Below, one piece after another: positions 17,649 to 28,814 of a stretch of 64,000 bases of DNA (position 1 is its first letter; every line of letters begins with the position of its first letter). The notes under the pieces were generated by a model. The model saw only the letters and a program-made list of their open reading frames with translations, made no database searches and was not told the origin of the DNA. The translations under genes were made by a program, and so were the position numbers. Origin of the DNA: Solirubrobacter sp035555675 (GTDB lineage Bacteria; Actinomycetota; Thermoleophilia; Solirubrobacterales; Solirubrobacteraceae); assembly GCA_035555675.1 (NCBI GenBank), contig DATMGH010000172.1, positions 36,414-100,413 on the forward strand. Reading direction: 5' to 3'.

Positions 17649-18406
17649 CTACCAGCAGACGAAGCCGCCGTCGACGATCAGGTCGACGCCGGTGCAGAAG
17701 CTCGCGGCCTCGCTGAGCAAGAAGACCGCGGGCCCGACCAGCTCCTCCGGCCGGGCCATGCGGCCGAGCGGCGTGTCGGCCTCGAAGCGCTTGACCTGCT
17801 CGGCGACCTCCAGCCGCGTGTTCATCGGCGTGGCCGTGTAGCCCGGCGAGATGGCGTTGACGCGAATGCCGCGCGGCGCCCACTCCATCGCCAGCGACTT
17901 CGACAGCTGCACGACCGCGGCCTTGGACGCGTTGTAGTGCACCTGCAGCAGATCGCGGTTGACGATCGAGCCGGACATCGACGCGACGTTCACGATCGCG
18001 CCGCCGCCGTGGCGCAGCAGCGCGCGGCCTTCCGCCTGGCAGCTCAGGAACACGCCGTCGACGTTGACCTGCATGACCTGCCGGAACTGCGCGAGCGGCA
18101 TGTCCTCCGCGGGCGCGGCGTTCGCGATCCCGGCGCTGTTGACCGCCAGGCGCAGCGGCCCGAGGCCGGCCTCGACCTCCGCGACCGCGGCCGTCACCGC
18201 GTCGGGGTCGGTGACGTCGGCCGAGATCGCCAGCGCGCGCCGCCCGCGCGCCTGCACGCCGGCCGCGGTCGCGGCCGGGTCGCCGAGGTCGACGCAGCCG
18301 ACGTCCGCGCCGGCCTCGGCCAGGCCGAGCGCGATCGCCTGGCCGATCCCCGAGGCCGCGCCGGTGACGAGCGCCACCGCGCCGTCGAGACGGAACGAGG
18401 GCAGGG

Positions 18407-18410
<4 letters not shown>
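17649..18410 (-). CDS. Classical short-chain dehydrogenase/reductase (last gene of the sugar/polyol operon)
   Basis: A 253-residue classical SDR with TGAASGIGQAIAL (cofactor glycines), NSAGIAN, catalytic Ser in NVASMSGSIV, and YNASKAAVVQLSKSLA (YxxxK). All catalytic residues are present. Asp in CVDLGD after the second strand suggests NAD(H) preference. It overlaps the ABC ATPase gene by ATGA and closes the eight-gene operon, so it probably oxidises a polyol or sugar taken up by the transporter. Confidence 0.9.
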
Positions 18411-19878
<1,468 letters not shown>

Positions 19879-19882
<4 letters not shown>

Positions 19883-20817
19883 GGGTGCTTGGCGATGTAC
19901 TCGGCCGCGTTGGCCTTGGTGGTCAGGAACGCCGGCAGCAGCTGCTGCTTGGGCACCTTGTCGCCGGCGATCAGCTGCTCGGTGCTCTGCACGGCCATCC
20001 GGCCCATGCGCTGCGTCTGCTGGGTCATCGTGGCGTCGATCACGCCCGCGTCCACGGCCTTCAGGCCCGCGACGTCGCCGTCGAAGCCGACGATCGTCAC
20101 CTTGTGCTTGACGTTGGCCACGCGCACGGCCTGCGCCGCGCCGAGCGCCATCGCGTCCGCGCGGCCGAAGAAGACCGACACGTCCGGGTGCGCCTGGAGC
20201 ATGTTCTGGGCGACGTTGAAGCCCTTGTCCTGATCCCAGTCGGCGGGCTGCTCGGCGACCACCCGCAGCCCCGGGCTCTCGTCCAGCGCCTCCTGGAAGC
20301 CCTGGTTGCGGTCGATCTCCGGCGTGGTGCCGATCTGGCCCTGCAGGATCGCGACCTGGCCCTCGCCGCCGGTCTGCTTGGCGACGTACTCGCCCAGCTT
20401 CTTGGCCGAGGCGACGCTGTCGGACGCGATGAACGTGTCCGCCGGCGCGTCCGGCGGGTTGCGGTCGACCGCGACGATCGGGATGTGCGCCTTGCGCGCC
20501 GCCTTGACCGGCACTCCGGCCGCGGTCGCGCCCGCCGGGATGTAGATGATCCCGTCGACCTGCTTGGTGACGAAGTCCTCGATCTGGTTGACCTGGGTGG
20601 CGGCGTCGCCGCGCGCGTCGGCCACGACGACGTCGATGCCGCGCTTGGCCGCCTCGGCGGTCACGGACTGCTTGATCTGGTTGAAGAAGTCGGCCTGGAG
20701 GTTGGCGACCGCGAGGCCGATGCGCGGCGTGTCGACGTCCCAGCGCTGGGAGAACGCCGTGGCGAGGCCCAGGATCACGACGATCGGGGCGACGACGAAG
20801 AACGCGGAGCGCGACAT
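19879..20817 (-). CDS. Sugar ABC transporter substrate-binding protein (RbsB-type)
   Basis: A 312-residue periplasmic-binding-protein-like-1 family protein. The N-terminus is a hydrophobic segment (AFFVVAPIVVILGLATAFS) without a lipobox, so it is either cleaved or serves as a membrane anchor. The lobes carry GLAVANLQADFFNQIKQSV, IIYIPAGATAAG, VAVDRNPPDAP, ADWDQDKGFNVAQ and IVGFDGDVAGL, the typical ribose-binding pattern with Asp/Arg/Asn sugar contacts. It binds a pentose, tetrose, polyol or similar monomer for the coupled CUT2 permease and ATPase. Confidence 0.93.
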
Positions 20818-20820
20818 GGC

Positions 20821-21828
20821 TCAGGCCTCCTTCCGGCGCAGCACGTCGAGCATGACGGCGAGCGCGATCACGACGCCGATCACGACCATCTGCACGAACG
20901 GCGACACGCTCATCAGCGACAGGCCGTTGCGCAGCACGCCGATGATCAGCACGCCGAGCGCGGTGCCCGTGACGCTGCCGACGCCGCCGGAGAGGCTGGC
21001 GCCGCCGATCACGACCGCGGCGATCGTGTCCAGCTCGTAGCCGGTCGCGGCGCTCGGCTGCGCGGAGTCCAGCCGCATCGCGAGGATCACGGCCGCGACG
21101 CCGGCCAGCAGGCCGGTGACGGTGTAGACCGCGATCGTCAGCCGCGTGGTGCGCAGGCCGGCCAGGCGCGCGACCTCGGCGCTGCCGCCGAGCGCGTAGA
21201 GCGCGCGGCCGTTGGCGCGGTAGCGCAGGAACGCCCAGCCGGCGACGTAGAGGACGATCAGCAGCGCGACCGTCGCCGAGACCCAGCCCAGCAGGCGGCT
21301 CGACGCGAGGCTGGTGAAGGCGTCCGGGAAGCCGACGATCTGCTGGCCGTCGGTGATCACGTTCGCGAGGCCGCGGGCGACCGACAGCATCGCGAGCGTG
21401 GCGATGAACGCGGGCAGCTTGGCCTTGGTCGTCAGCACGCCGTTGACCGCGCCGGCCGCCGCGCCGGCGGCGAGCGCGCCGAGCACCGCGAGCGTCACCG
21501 GCAGCCCGCCGGCGTGCGAGAGCCAGCCGAGCACCATCATCGCCAGCGCGAGCACCGAACCGACCGACAGGTCGATGCCGCCGATGATGATCACCGCGGT
21601 CATCCCGAGCGCGAGGACGCCCAGCACCGTGACCTGGTCGATCACGTTGAGCAGGTTGTCCTTGGTCAGGAAGAACGGCGAGTAGATCGTCAGCGCGACG
21701 CACAGGACCAGCAGCGCGAGCGCGGGACCGCGCGAGCCGGTGAGCAGCTGCTCCTCCCAGCGCGACTTGTGGCGTTCGGCGGGCGCGGCGGCAGCCGTCA
21801 CCCTGCCCGTGGGTTGCACGGTTGACAT
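20821..21828 (-). CDS. Sugar ABC transporter permease (RbsC-type)
   Basis: A 335-residue membrane protein with eight to ten hydrophobic segments and the family signatures GGIDLSVGSVLALA and NGRALYALGGSAEVARLAGL near the coupling helix. Shine-Dalgarno GAGAGGAGA lies 3-4 bases before the ATG. It is 3 bp from the substrate-binding gene. It forms the membrane channel of the CUT2 transporter, probably as a homodimer. Note that the genes run permease, binding protein, ATPase, which differs from the common rbsACB order. Confidence 0.95.
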   Translation of the reverse strand: MSTVQPTGRVTAAAAPAERHKSRWEEQLLTGSRGPALALLVLCVALTIYSPFFLTKDNLLNVIDQVTVLGVLALGMTAVIIIGGIDLSVGSVLALAMMVLGWLSHAGGLPVTLAVLGALAAGAAAGAVNGVLTTKAKLPAFIATLAMLSVARGLANVITDGQQIVGFPDAFTSLASSRLLGWVSATVALLIVLYVAGWAFLRYRANGRALYALGGSAEVARLAGLRTTRLTIAVYTVTGLLAGVAAVILAMRLDSAQPSAATGYELDTIAAVVIGGASLSGGVGSVTGTALGVLIIGVLRNGLSLMSVSPFVQMVVIGVVIALAVMLDVLRRKEA

Positions 21829-21868
21829 TGTCTCTCCTCTCTCAGGGGCGCGGGGCGGGGCGCCGCGT

Positions 21869-22610
<742 letters not shown>

Positions 22611-22624
<14 letters not shown>

Positions 22625-24053
22625 GCTGCGTCTCCTTCTGAAGCCGGGCCCGGGCGACCGCGGCGTGCCACGCCTCCAGGCGCGCGCGCCGGACCGGCTC
22701 CGGGTCGTTCGGGGTGTAGAGCTCGCGCGGCCGGTCCAGCGCCTCCAGCTGCTCGCGCGTCCAGATGCCCGCGACGCGCCCCGCGAGGTGCGCGGCGCCG
22801 AGCGCGGACAGCTCCGCGGCCAGCGAGCGCGCGACGGCGCGCCCGCCCGTGTCGGCCTGCAGCTGCATCAGCGTGCGGTTGGCGGTCGGCCCGCCGTCGG
22901 CCAGCAGCGTCTGGACCGGACCGACCAGCGCTTCGATCGCCGCGACCGTGTCCTCGACCTGGAACGCGATCGACTCGAGCGCGGCGCGCGCCAGCTGCTC
23001 GCGCCGGGTCGCGAACGACAGGCCGGAGATCACGCCGACGGCGTCGTCGTCCCACCAGGGGGCGCCCAGGCCGCCGAACGCCGGCACCAGGTGCACGCCG
23101 TCGCTGGACGGGGCCGCCTCCTGCGCGAGCGCGTCGGGCGTCGTCGCGAACAGGTGCGCGAGCCAGGTGAGCGTCGCGCCCGTGGAGCGGATGTTGCCCT
23201 CGAACGCGTGCGCCGGACCGTGCTCGTCCTGCCAGGCGACGGTCAGGCAGAGGCCACCGGGCGTCCAGGCGTCCGCGGCGCCGAGGCTCATGATCGAGGA
23301 GCCGGTGCCGAACGTGGCCTTGACCTGGCCGGGGCGCCAGCCGGCGTGCGCGAACAGGGCCGCGTGCGAGTCGCCCATGACGGCGCACACCGGCGTGCCG
23401 TCCGGCAGCGGCGCCAGGTCGCGGACGTCGCTGAACGGGCCGGTGCTGGCGACCACGCGCGGCAGCACCTCGTCCGGGATGCCGAAGATGTCCAGCAGCG
23501 CCGGCGACCACTCGAGCGTGCGCACGTCGAGCAGCTGCGTGCGGGCCGCGTTGCCGGCCTCGATCACGTGCTCGCCGCCGAGGCGGGTGAGCAGGAACGA
23601 GTCGACCGTGCCCAGGCACGCGCCGGCGCGGCCGTACGCGTCCAGCAGCCAGCGCGCCTTGGTGGCGGAGAACATCGGGTCCAGCGGCAGGCCGCTGAGC
23701 GCGCGCACCTCCTCGGCGTGCTCGCGCAGCGGGCCGCAGTCGGTGCGCCGGTCCTGCCAGCTGAGCATCGGCCCGCGCGGCTCGCCGGTCTCGCGGTCCC
23801 ACAGCAGCAGCGACTCGCGCTGCGTGCTGAGCGCGACCGCCGCCACGCGCCGGTCGCCGACGCAGCCCGCGACCGCGGCCTGGACGCTGGCCCAGATCTC
23901 GTTCGCGTCCTGCTCGACCCAGCCCGCGCGCGGCGTCGAGAGGCTCACGGGCGCGGTTGCCCGCGCCACGATCGTCCCAGCGGCGTCGACGAGCACGGCC
24001 TTGGTGGCCGACGTGCCCTGGTCGATCGCGAGGATGTGGTCAGGCGAGCTCAT
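22611..24053 (-). CDS. FGGY-family carbohydrate kinase
   Basis: A 480-residue ATP-dependent kinase of the xylulokinase/glycerol kinase family. It has the N-terminal phosphate-binding segment ILAIDQGTSATKAVLVDAAG, LSWQDRRTDC, the catalytic aspartate in VMGDSHAALFAHAG, GTGSSIMSL, and the C-terminal adenosine-site segment LLADGGPTANRTLMQLQADT. Substrate is probably a ketose or polyol made by the neighbouring SDRs, giving a ketose phosphate for the split transketolase. It overlaps genes on both sides (14 bp each), so expression is tightly coupled. A glycerol-kinase role is less likely given the context. Confidence 0.92.
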
Positions 24054-24978
24054 GCGCGGCTGCGGCGATGCCGTCGGCGTTGAGGCCGAAGTGGTCGAGC
24101 AGGTAGGTCGCGCTGCCGGTGGGCGCGAAGCCGGAGACGCCGAGGATGCGCATCGGGACCGGATGGTGCTCGGCGACCAGCGTCGCGACCGCCGCGCCGA
24201 GGCCGCCGGTCGTGACGGCCTCCTCGACCGTGACGATCCCCCGCGTCTCGCGCGCCGCGTCCAGCACCGCCGTGACGTCCAGCGGGTCCACGAACGGCAT
24301 GTTGACCACTCGAGCTGAGATTCCGTCGGCCCGCAGGCGCTCGGCGGCGTCGAGCGCGCGCGAGACCATCGTCCCGAGCGCGATCACGGTGACGTCGTCG
24401 CCGTCGATCAGCCGGAGGGCGCGGCCGGGTTCCAGCGGCGCGTCCTCGGGCGTGACCTCGGGCACCTTCAAGCGCGGGACGCGCAGGTACAGCGGGCCGG
24501 GGTTCGCGGCCGCCCAGCGGACCGCGGCGCGGGTCTGCGCGGGGTCGGCCGGGACCAGCACCTTGAGGTTGTCGATCGCCCGCGTCCACGACAGGTCCTC
24601 GATCGAGTGGTGCGTCGGGCCGAGCTCGCCGTAGGCGACGCCCGGGCTCTGCCCGCACAGGACCACGTGCGTGTTCGAGTACGCGACGTCGGCCTTGATC
24701 TGCTCGAGCGCGCGGCCGGTCAGGAACGGGGCGGCGGCGGAGACGAACGGGATCAACCCGCCGTTGGCCAGGCCGGCGCCGACGCCGACGAGGTCCTGCT
24801 CGGCGATGCCGACGTTGATCAGGCGGTCCGGGAACTGCTCGCGGAAGCCGACGAGGTTCGAGGAGCCGACCGAGTCGTTGCACACGGCGACGATCCGCTC
24901 GTCGGCGCGAGCGAGCTCGATCAGCGTCTCGGCGAACGCCTGGCGGCAGTCGTAGGTCTGGACGAGCTGAGAAGTCAT
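24040..24978 (-). CDS. Transketolase, C-terminal subunit
   Basis: A 312-residue protein holding the pyrimidine-binding and C-terminal domains of transketolase: INVGIAEQDLVGVGAGLA (catalytic Glu contacting the thiamine pyrimidine), GPTHHSIEDLSWTRAI, YLRVPRLKVPEV, IALGTMVSRALDAA. It is encoded separately from the N-terminal half and overlaps it by ATGA. The two together make one active enzyme. Two-subunit transketolases next to an FGGY kinase occur in pathways for unusual ketoses, such as apulose-4-phosphate. Confidence 0.93.
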   Translation of the reverse strand: MTSQLVQTYDCRQAFAETLIELARADERIVAVCNDSVGSSNLVGFREQFPDRLINVGIAEQDLVGVGAGLANGGLIPFVSAAAPFLTGRALEQIKADVAYSNTHVVLCGQSPGVAYGELGPTHHSIEDLSWTRAIDNLKVLVPADPAQTRAAVRWAAANPGPLYLRVPRLKVPEVTPEDAPLEPGRALRLIDGDDVTVIALGTMVSRALDAAERLRADGISARVVNMPFVDPLDVTAVLDAARETRGIVTVEEAVTTGGLGAAVATLVAEHHPVPMRILGVSGFAPTGSATYLLDHFGLNADGIAAAAHELA

Positions 24979-25835
24979 CGCGCGAGCTCCTGGAGGGCGG
25001 TGCGGACCTGGTCGGCGGACGGCACCTTGTGGTGCCACTCGACGCGGTCCTCCATGAACGAGACGCCCTTGCCCTTGATCGTGTTGGCGATCACGGCGAC
25101 GGGCCGGCCGGTGCGGCTGGGCTCCAGCGCGTCGAGCAGCTGCGCGTGGTCGTGGCCGTCGACGGTGCGCGTCTCGAACCCGAACGCCGTCCACTTGTCG
25201 GCGAGCGGCTCGAGCTGCTTGGTGTCCTCGGTGCCCGCGCCCTGCTGCAGCCGGTTGCGGTCGACGATCGCGGTCAGGCGGTCGAGGTCATAGTGGGCGG
25301 CGGTCATCGCCGCCTCCCAGTTGGAGCCCTCCTGCAGCTCGCCGTCGCCGAGGACGACGTAGGTGCGGTAGTCGAGATCCTTGAGCTGGGCGGCGAGCGC
25401 GCACCCGACCGCAACCGGGAAGCCATGACCGAGCGGGCCGGTGTTGGTCTCCACACCGGGGACCTTGACCCGGTTGGGATGGCCGTTGAGGGCGGACAAT
25501 GGGGCCATGAACGTGTCGAGGCTGGCGCGGGGGAAGAAGCCGCAGTGCGCGAGCGTCGCGTACAGCGCGCCGGCGCAGTGGCCTTTGCTGAGGATGAAAC
25601 GGTCGCGGTCGGGGCGGGCCGGGTCGGTGGGATCCACGTCCAGGACGGCGCCGAACAGCGTCACCAGGATGTCGGTCACCGAGAGGTCGCCGCCGATGTG
25701 GCCGAGGCCGGCGCGGTCGACCATCGTGACCACCGTGCGGCGGACGTCGGTCGCCATCGCTTCAAGCTCGGCCACGTCGATCCCGTCCTTGCGGGCGGCC
25801 CATGCGGCGGCGGTGTGAGTGTCTGCCAGAAGCAC
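24975..25835 (-). CDS. Transketolase, N-terminal (thiamine-diphosphate-binding) subunit
   Basis: A 286-residue thiamine-diphosphate domain: LGHIGGDLSVTDILVTLF, RFILSKGHCAGALYA, NTGPLGHGFPVAVGCALA, and the cofactor motif VLGDGELQEGSNWEAAMTAA, then IVDRNRLQQ. All cofactor contacts expected of transketolase are present. I chose GTG 25835 because it lies just downstream of the operator and gives a normal N-terminus; a start at ATG 25758 is possible. It is the first gene of the eight-gene operon. Confidence 0.93.
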   Translation of the reverse strand: MLLADTHTAAAWAARKDGIDVAELEAMATDVRRTVVTMVDRAGLGHIGGDLSVTDILVTLFGAVLDVDPTDPARPDRDRFILSKGHCAGALYATLAHCGFFPRASLDTFMAPLSALNGHPNRVKVPGVETNTGPLGHGFPVAVGCALAAQLKDLDYRTYVVLGDGELQEGSNWEAAMTAAHYDLDRLTAIVDRNRLQQGAGTEDTKQLEPLADKWTAFGFETRTVDGHDHAQLLDALEPSRTGRPVAVIANTIKGKGVSFMEDRVEWHHKVPSADQVRTALQELAR

Positions 25836-25841
25836 GATGAA

Positions 25842-25865
25842 TATCCATTCAGTCTTGAATTGATA
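25842..25865. promoter_or_regulatory. Palindromic operator candidate at the transketolase operon promoter
   Basis: TATCCATTCA and TGAATTGATA are 10-bp arms with one mismatch around GTCT. The core ATTCAGTCTTGAAT is a perfect inverted repeat apart from its 4-base spacer. It lies 7 bp upstream of the first gene's GTG and is AT-rich. Probably bound by the SorC-family protein encoded next upstream; SorC/DeoR-type sites often have ATTGAA/TTCAAT-like arms. Confidence 0.6.
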
Positions 25866-25919
25866 GTCGGCAACGGGGAAGGTACACGGCCTCGCCCGGC
25901 TGTCAAGCGGGCGGGGTCG

Positions 25920-25933
25920 CGCAAGCGCTTGCG
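25920..25933. promoter_or_regulatory. LacI-type operator candidate
   Basis: A perfect 14-bp palindrome, CGCAAGCGCTTGCG, with the central CG step typical of LacI/GalR-family operators. It is about 85 bp upstream of the transketolase operon start. No LacI-family gene lies in the window, so a regulator encoded elsewhere would have to bind it. Confidence 0.5.
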
Positions 25934-26021
25934 GGGGCACGCACCGCTCAGGGGTCGATGTGATGGTGCAGCGCGAAACGGCGCGCCGCGCTGAGCGGCG
26001 ACGCGCCAGGTTAGGCGGAGG

Positions 26022-27002
26022 TCAGGCGGGGTCGGCGAGCAGGCGCTCGGCGGTCACGCGATCGGTGACCAGCACGTTGATCCAGCCGCCGCGCAGCGCG
26101 CCGCGGATCGCGTCGAACTTGCGCGCGCCGCCGGCGATCCCGACGCAGCGGTCGACGCCGCGCAGCTGCTCGAGCGTCACGCCGATCACGCGGCGCTCGA
26201 CGTCGGACTGCACGAGCACGCCGTCGGTGTCGAAGAAGCGCAGGCAGATGTCCCCGACGGCGCCGAGCTCGCCGAGCGCCGCGAGCTCGTCCTCGGAGAA
26301 GATGTTGCCGCTGCGCTGCAGCAGGCTCGACGGCTCCAGCGCGCCGATGCCGACCAGCGCGAGCGTGACGTCCGCGAGGCCGTCGAGCGCCTCGCGCACG
26401 AACTGGTCCACGACCAGCGCGGCGCGTGCGCTCTCGGACGCGGCGATGCCGGGCGCGAGCAGGAACGTGGGGCGGGCGCCGGTGAGGTCCGCAAAGCGCT
26501 GCGTCAACCGCGCGGCGTGGGCTTCGGCCGTCGGGTTGCCGACGCCGCCGAACAGCTGCAGCGCGCGCTTGGCGCCGGCCTTCGGCGGGAGCGGGCGCAT
26601 CGCGTCGACCGCGGCCAGCAGGGTCGAGCTCCAGGACGAGATCCCGACCACGTCGCCGCCGGTCAGCGACGCCTCCAGGTAGCGCGCGGTCGCGGTGCCG
26701 AGATCCTGCGCCAGGCCCGCCTCGGTGTCGTCGAGCACGTCGACCACGATCGCCTCGCGCAGGCCGAAGCGCGCCTCCAGCTGCTCCTCGAGCGCGGTCT
26801 GCACGCCGTCCGGGACGATCACGGTCGTGCGCACGATCCCGTCCTCCTCGGCGCGCTTGAGCAGGCGCGACACGCGCGCCTGGGAGATGTGCAGGCGGCG
26901 CGCGATCTCCGGCTGGCGCAGGTCGTGCTCGTGATAGAGCCGGGCCACTTTCACCATCAGGCGCAGCTGCTCCTCGGCGGCGGGCGAGCGTCTGGTGGGC
27001 AC
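26022..27002 (-). CDS. SorC/DeoR-type sugar-binding transcriptional regulator
   Basis: A 326-residue SorC-family protein. The N-terminal HTH is LMVKVARLYHEHDLRQPEIARRLHISQARVSRLLKRAEEDGIV. The C-terminal sugar-phosphate-binding domain (residues 60-320) has the family pattern VVGISSWSSTLLAAVDAM, LFGGVGNPTAEAHAARLT, FLLAPGI, IGALEPSS and GIAGGARKFDAIRGALRGG. Members respond to phosphorylated sugars, here probably a product of the FGGY kinase. It is encoded on the same strand, 187 bp upstream of the catabolic operon. Start is GTG. Confidence 0.92.
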   Translation of the reverse strand: MPTRRSPAAEEQLRLMVKVARLYHEHDLRQPEIARRLHISQARVSRLLKRAEEDGIVRTTVIVPDGVQTALEEQLEARFGLREAIVVDVLDDTEAGLAQDLGTATARYLEASLTGGDVVGISSWSSTLLAAVDAMRPLPPKAGAKRALQLFGGVGNPTAEAHAARLTQRFADLTGARPTFLLAPGIAASESARAALVVDQFVREALDGLADVTLALVGIGALEPSSLLQRSGNIFSEDELAALGELGAVGDICLRFFDTDGVLVQSDVERRVIGVTLEQLRGVDRCVGIAGGARKFDAIRGALRGGWINVLVTDRVTAERLLADPA

Positions 27003-27027
27003 GGGTCCATCCTATGAGCCGGGCGGG

Positions 27028-27492
27028 TCACTCGTGATTGAGCAGGCGCCGGGCCACCATGCGGAAGAAGTCGCCGCGGCTGATCACGCCCACCAGCCGC
27101 CGGTCGTCGAGCACGGGGATGACCAGCACGCGATGATGCAGGAAGATCTCGGCCACGTGGACGTCCGAGTAGTCGGCGCTCACGTCCACGTGCTCGGCGT
27201 TCATGAAGCGGACGATGGCGTCCGCGCCGCAGCCCGCGCGGAGCTCGATCGGCGCGTCGCTGGCGTGGCGCAGGAAGCCGGTCGTGTGCAGCTGCTCGAG
27301 GTAGCCGGGGAAGACGGCGCGCATGAACTCGCGCTCGCCGAAGATCCCCGTGTACCGACCGCGCTCGTCGACCACGGGCAGCGCCGGCAGGTCGCTGTCG
27401 AGCAGGCGGCGTCCGGCGTCCGCGACCGTGTCGGACGTGCGCAGCGGCTCGGGCTCGCGCAGCGCGAGGCGGCTGATGGTGTGCGGGCTCAT
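27028..27492 (-). CDS. CBS-domain pair protein
   Basis: A 154-residue protein made of two CBS motifs: LRTSDTVADAGRRLLDSDLPALPVVDERGRYTGIFGEREF type sequence first, then VSADYSDVHVAEIFLHHRVLVIPVLDDRRLVGVISRGDFF. CBS pairs bind adenosine-containing ligands (AMP, ATP, SAM, c-di-AMP) and gate transporters or enzymes. The gene overlaps the ion permease by ATGA (27489-27492), so it is probably the permease's cytoplasmic regulatory subunit. The insert between the two motifs is acidic and contains a lone cysteine (LRAGCGADA). Confidence 0.9.
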   Translation of the reverse strand: MSPHTISRLALREPEPLRTSDTVADAGRRLLDSDLPALPVVDERGRYTGIFGEREFMRAVFPGYLEQLHTTGFLRHASDAPIELRAGCGADAIVRFMNAEHVDVSADYSDVHVAEIFLHHRVLVIPVLDDRRLVGVISRGDFFRMVARRLLNHE

Positions 27493-28733
27493 GCGTACCT
27501 CACCAGAACGTAGGCGGTGGCCAGGAGCAGGGAGACGGCGGTGGCGGGGAGGCCGTAACGCAGGAAGTAGAGGAAGCCGATCGGATGGCCGGCGCGGGCG
27601 GCCATGCCGGAGGCGGCCACGTTGCAGGCGGCGGCGACGATCGTCGCGTTGCCGCCGAAGCAGGCGCCCAGCGCGAGCGCCCACCAGTACGCGGGATCGT
27701 TCCCGAGCGAGTCCACGACGGGGATCATCGCCGCCGTGAACGGGATGTTGTCCACCAGGCCCGAGCCGATCGCCGACGTCCACAGAATCCCCAGCAGCTC
27801 GGGGACGCGCTCGCCGCCGGTGACGTTCGCGATCCCGTGCGCGACCTCCTCCAGCGCGCCCGTGTGCTCGAGCGCGCCGACCATCACGAACAGGCCGATC
27901 AAGAAGAACAGCGTCAGCCACTCGATCGAGGAGATCGAGTCGTGCAGCGACTGGCGGCTGACCAGCAGCATCACCGCGGCGCCGGCCAGCGCGACCGTCG
28001 CCGGCTCCAAATGCAGCGGCTTGTGGACGAAGAACACCAGGATCGTGAGCACCAGGATCGGGACGGTGCGGCGCGCCTCCGCCGGATCCTCGATCGACTT
28101 CCCGGCGTCGAGCGCGGCCACGCGCTCGCGCGCCGCCGGGAGGATCTGCAGGCGCGAGCGGAACGCCAGGTACAGGCCGGGGATCACGACCAGCAGCACG
28201 ATCAGCACGATCGGCGCCAGGTTCGTGATGAACGCGCCGAACGACAAGCCGGTGTGGCCGGCGATCAGGATGTTCGGCGGGTCGCCGATCAGCGTCGCCG
28301 TACCGCCGATGTTCGACGCGATGATCTCGATGATCACCAGCGGCCGTGGATCGATGTCGAGCGCGTCGGCGAGCAGGAACGTGATCGGGACGACCAGGAG
28401 GATCGTCGTCACGTTGTCCAGGAACGCGGACAGCACCGCGGTGATGACCGCCAGCGCGACGACGAGCGGCAGTGGCCGCCCGCCTGAGATCTGGCCCGCG
28501 CGGATCGCCAGCCATGTGTAGACGCCGGTGGTCTCGGTGACGCGGACCATCAGCATCATGCCGACGAGCAGGCCGATCGTGTTGAAGTCGACCGCGCCGA
28601 TCGCTTCTTCCTGGTCGATCGTGCCGGCCAGCACGACGAGGGTGGCGCCCAGCAGGGCGACCTTGGTGCGGTCGACGCGCTCGGACGCGATCAGCGCGAG
28701 CGCGACGACGAAGACGGTGATGGCGAACGCCAC
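27489..28733 (-). CDS. ArsB/NhaD (ion transporter superfamily) permease
   Basis: A 414-residue membrane protein of the ArsB/NhaD/SLC13 fold with about ten to twelve hydrophobic segments. Two repeat signatures are present: LSAFLDNVTTILLVVPITF with NIGGTATLIGDPPNILI in the first half, and SGLVDNIPFTAAMIP with GGNATIVAAACNVAA in the second. The DN residues of both re-entrant loops are kept, as in Na+/H+ antiporters of the NhaD type. Start is GTG, directly behind a structured leader that masks its ribosome-binding site. The coupled CBS protein suggests nucleotide gating. Substrate: Na+/H+ more likely than arsenite or citrate. Confidence 0.88.
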   Translation of the reverse strand: MAFAITVFVVALALIASERVDRTKVALLGATLVVLAGTIDQEEAIGAVDFNTIGLLVGMMLMVRVTETTGVYTWLAIRAGQISGGRPLPLVVALAVITAVLSAFLDNVTTILLVVPITFLLADALDIDPRPLVIIEIIASNIGGTATLIGDPPNILIAGHTGLSFGAFITNLAPIVLIVLLVVIPGLYLAFRSRLQILPAARERVAALDAGKSIEDPAEARRTVPILVLTILVFFVHKPLHLEPATVALAGAAVMLLVSRQSLHDSISSIEWLTLFFLIGLFVMVGALEHTGALEEVAHGIANVTGGERVPELLGILWTSAIGSGLVDNIPFTAAMIPVVDSLGNDPAYWWALALGACFGGNATIVAAACNVAASGMAARAGHPIGFLYFLRYGLPATAVSLLLATAYVLVRYA

Positions 28734-28734
28734 G

Positions 28735-28793
28735 GGTGTACCTCAGGGGTCGGCAACGGGACCGCCGACCAGGCTTCCCGGCACACCGCGGTG
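28735..28793 (-). ncRNA. Structured 5' leader (riboswitch candidate) of the ion permease gene
   Basis: On the minus strand an outer stem GGTGTGCC/GGTACACC (28780-28787 with 28735-28742, one G-U) encloses an inner perfect 7-bp stem GGTCGGC/GCCGACC (28764-28770 with 28748-28754, 9-nt loop). The 5' side internal loop is GGGAAGCCT. The Shine-Dalgarno GAGG (28741-28744) is partly inside the outer stem, 7 nt before the GTG. The palindrome CACCGCGGTG (28784-28793) can form a competing hairpin that frees it. I recall similar leaders before actinobacterial Na+/H+ antiporter genes (compare the nhaA-I/Li+ riboswitch class), but could not check. Confidence 0.6.
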
Positions 28794-28814
28794 AAGCGTA
28801 GCCGATCGGCCGGC

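Noticed and set aside
24303..24315. GACCACTCGAG as another copy of the dispersed hairpin
   Set aside because: Only one short arm matches, inside the transketolase coding sequence, with no inverted partner.
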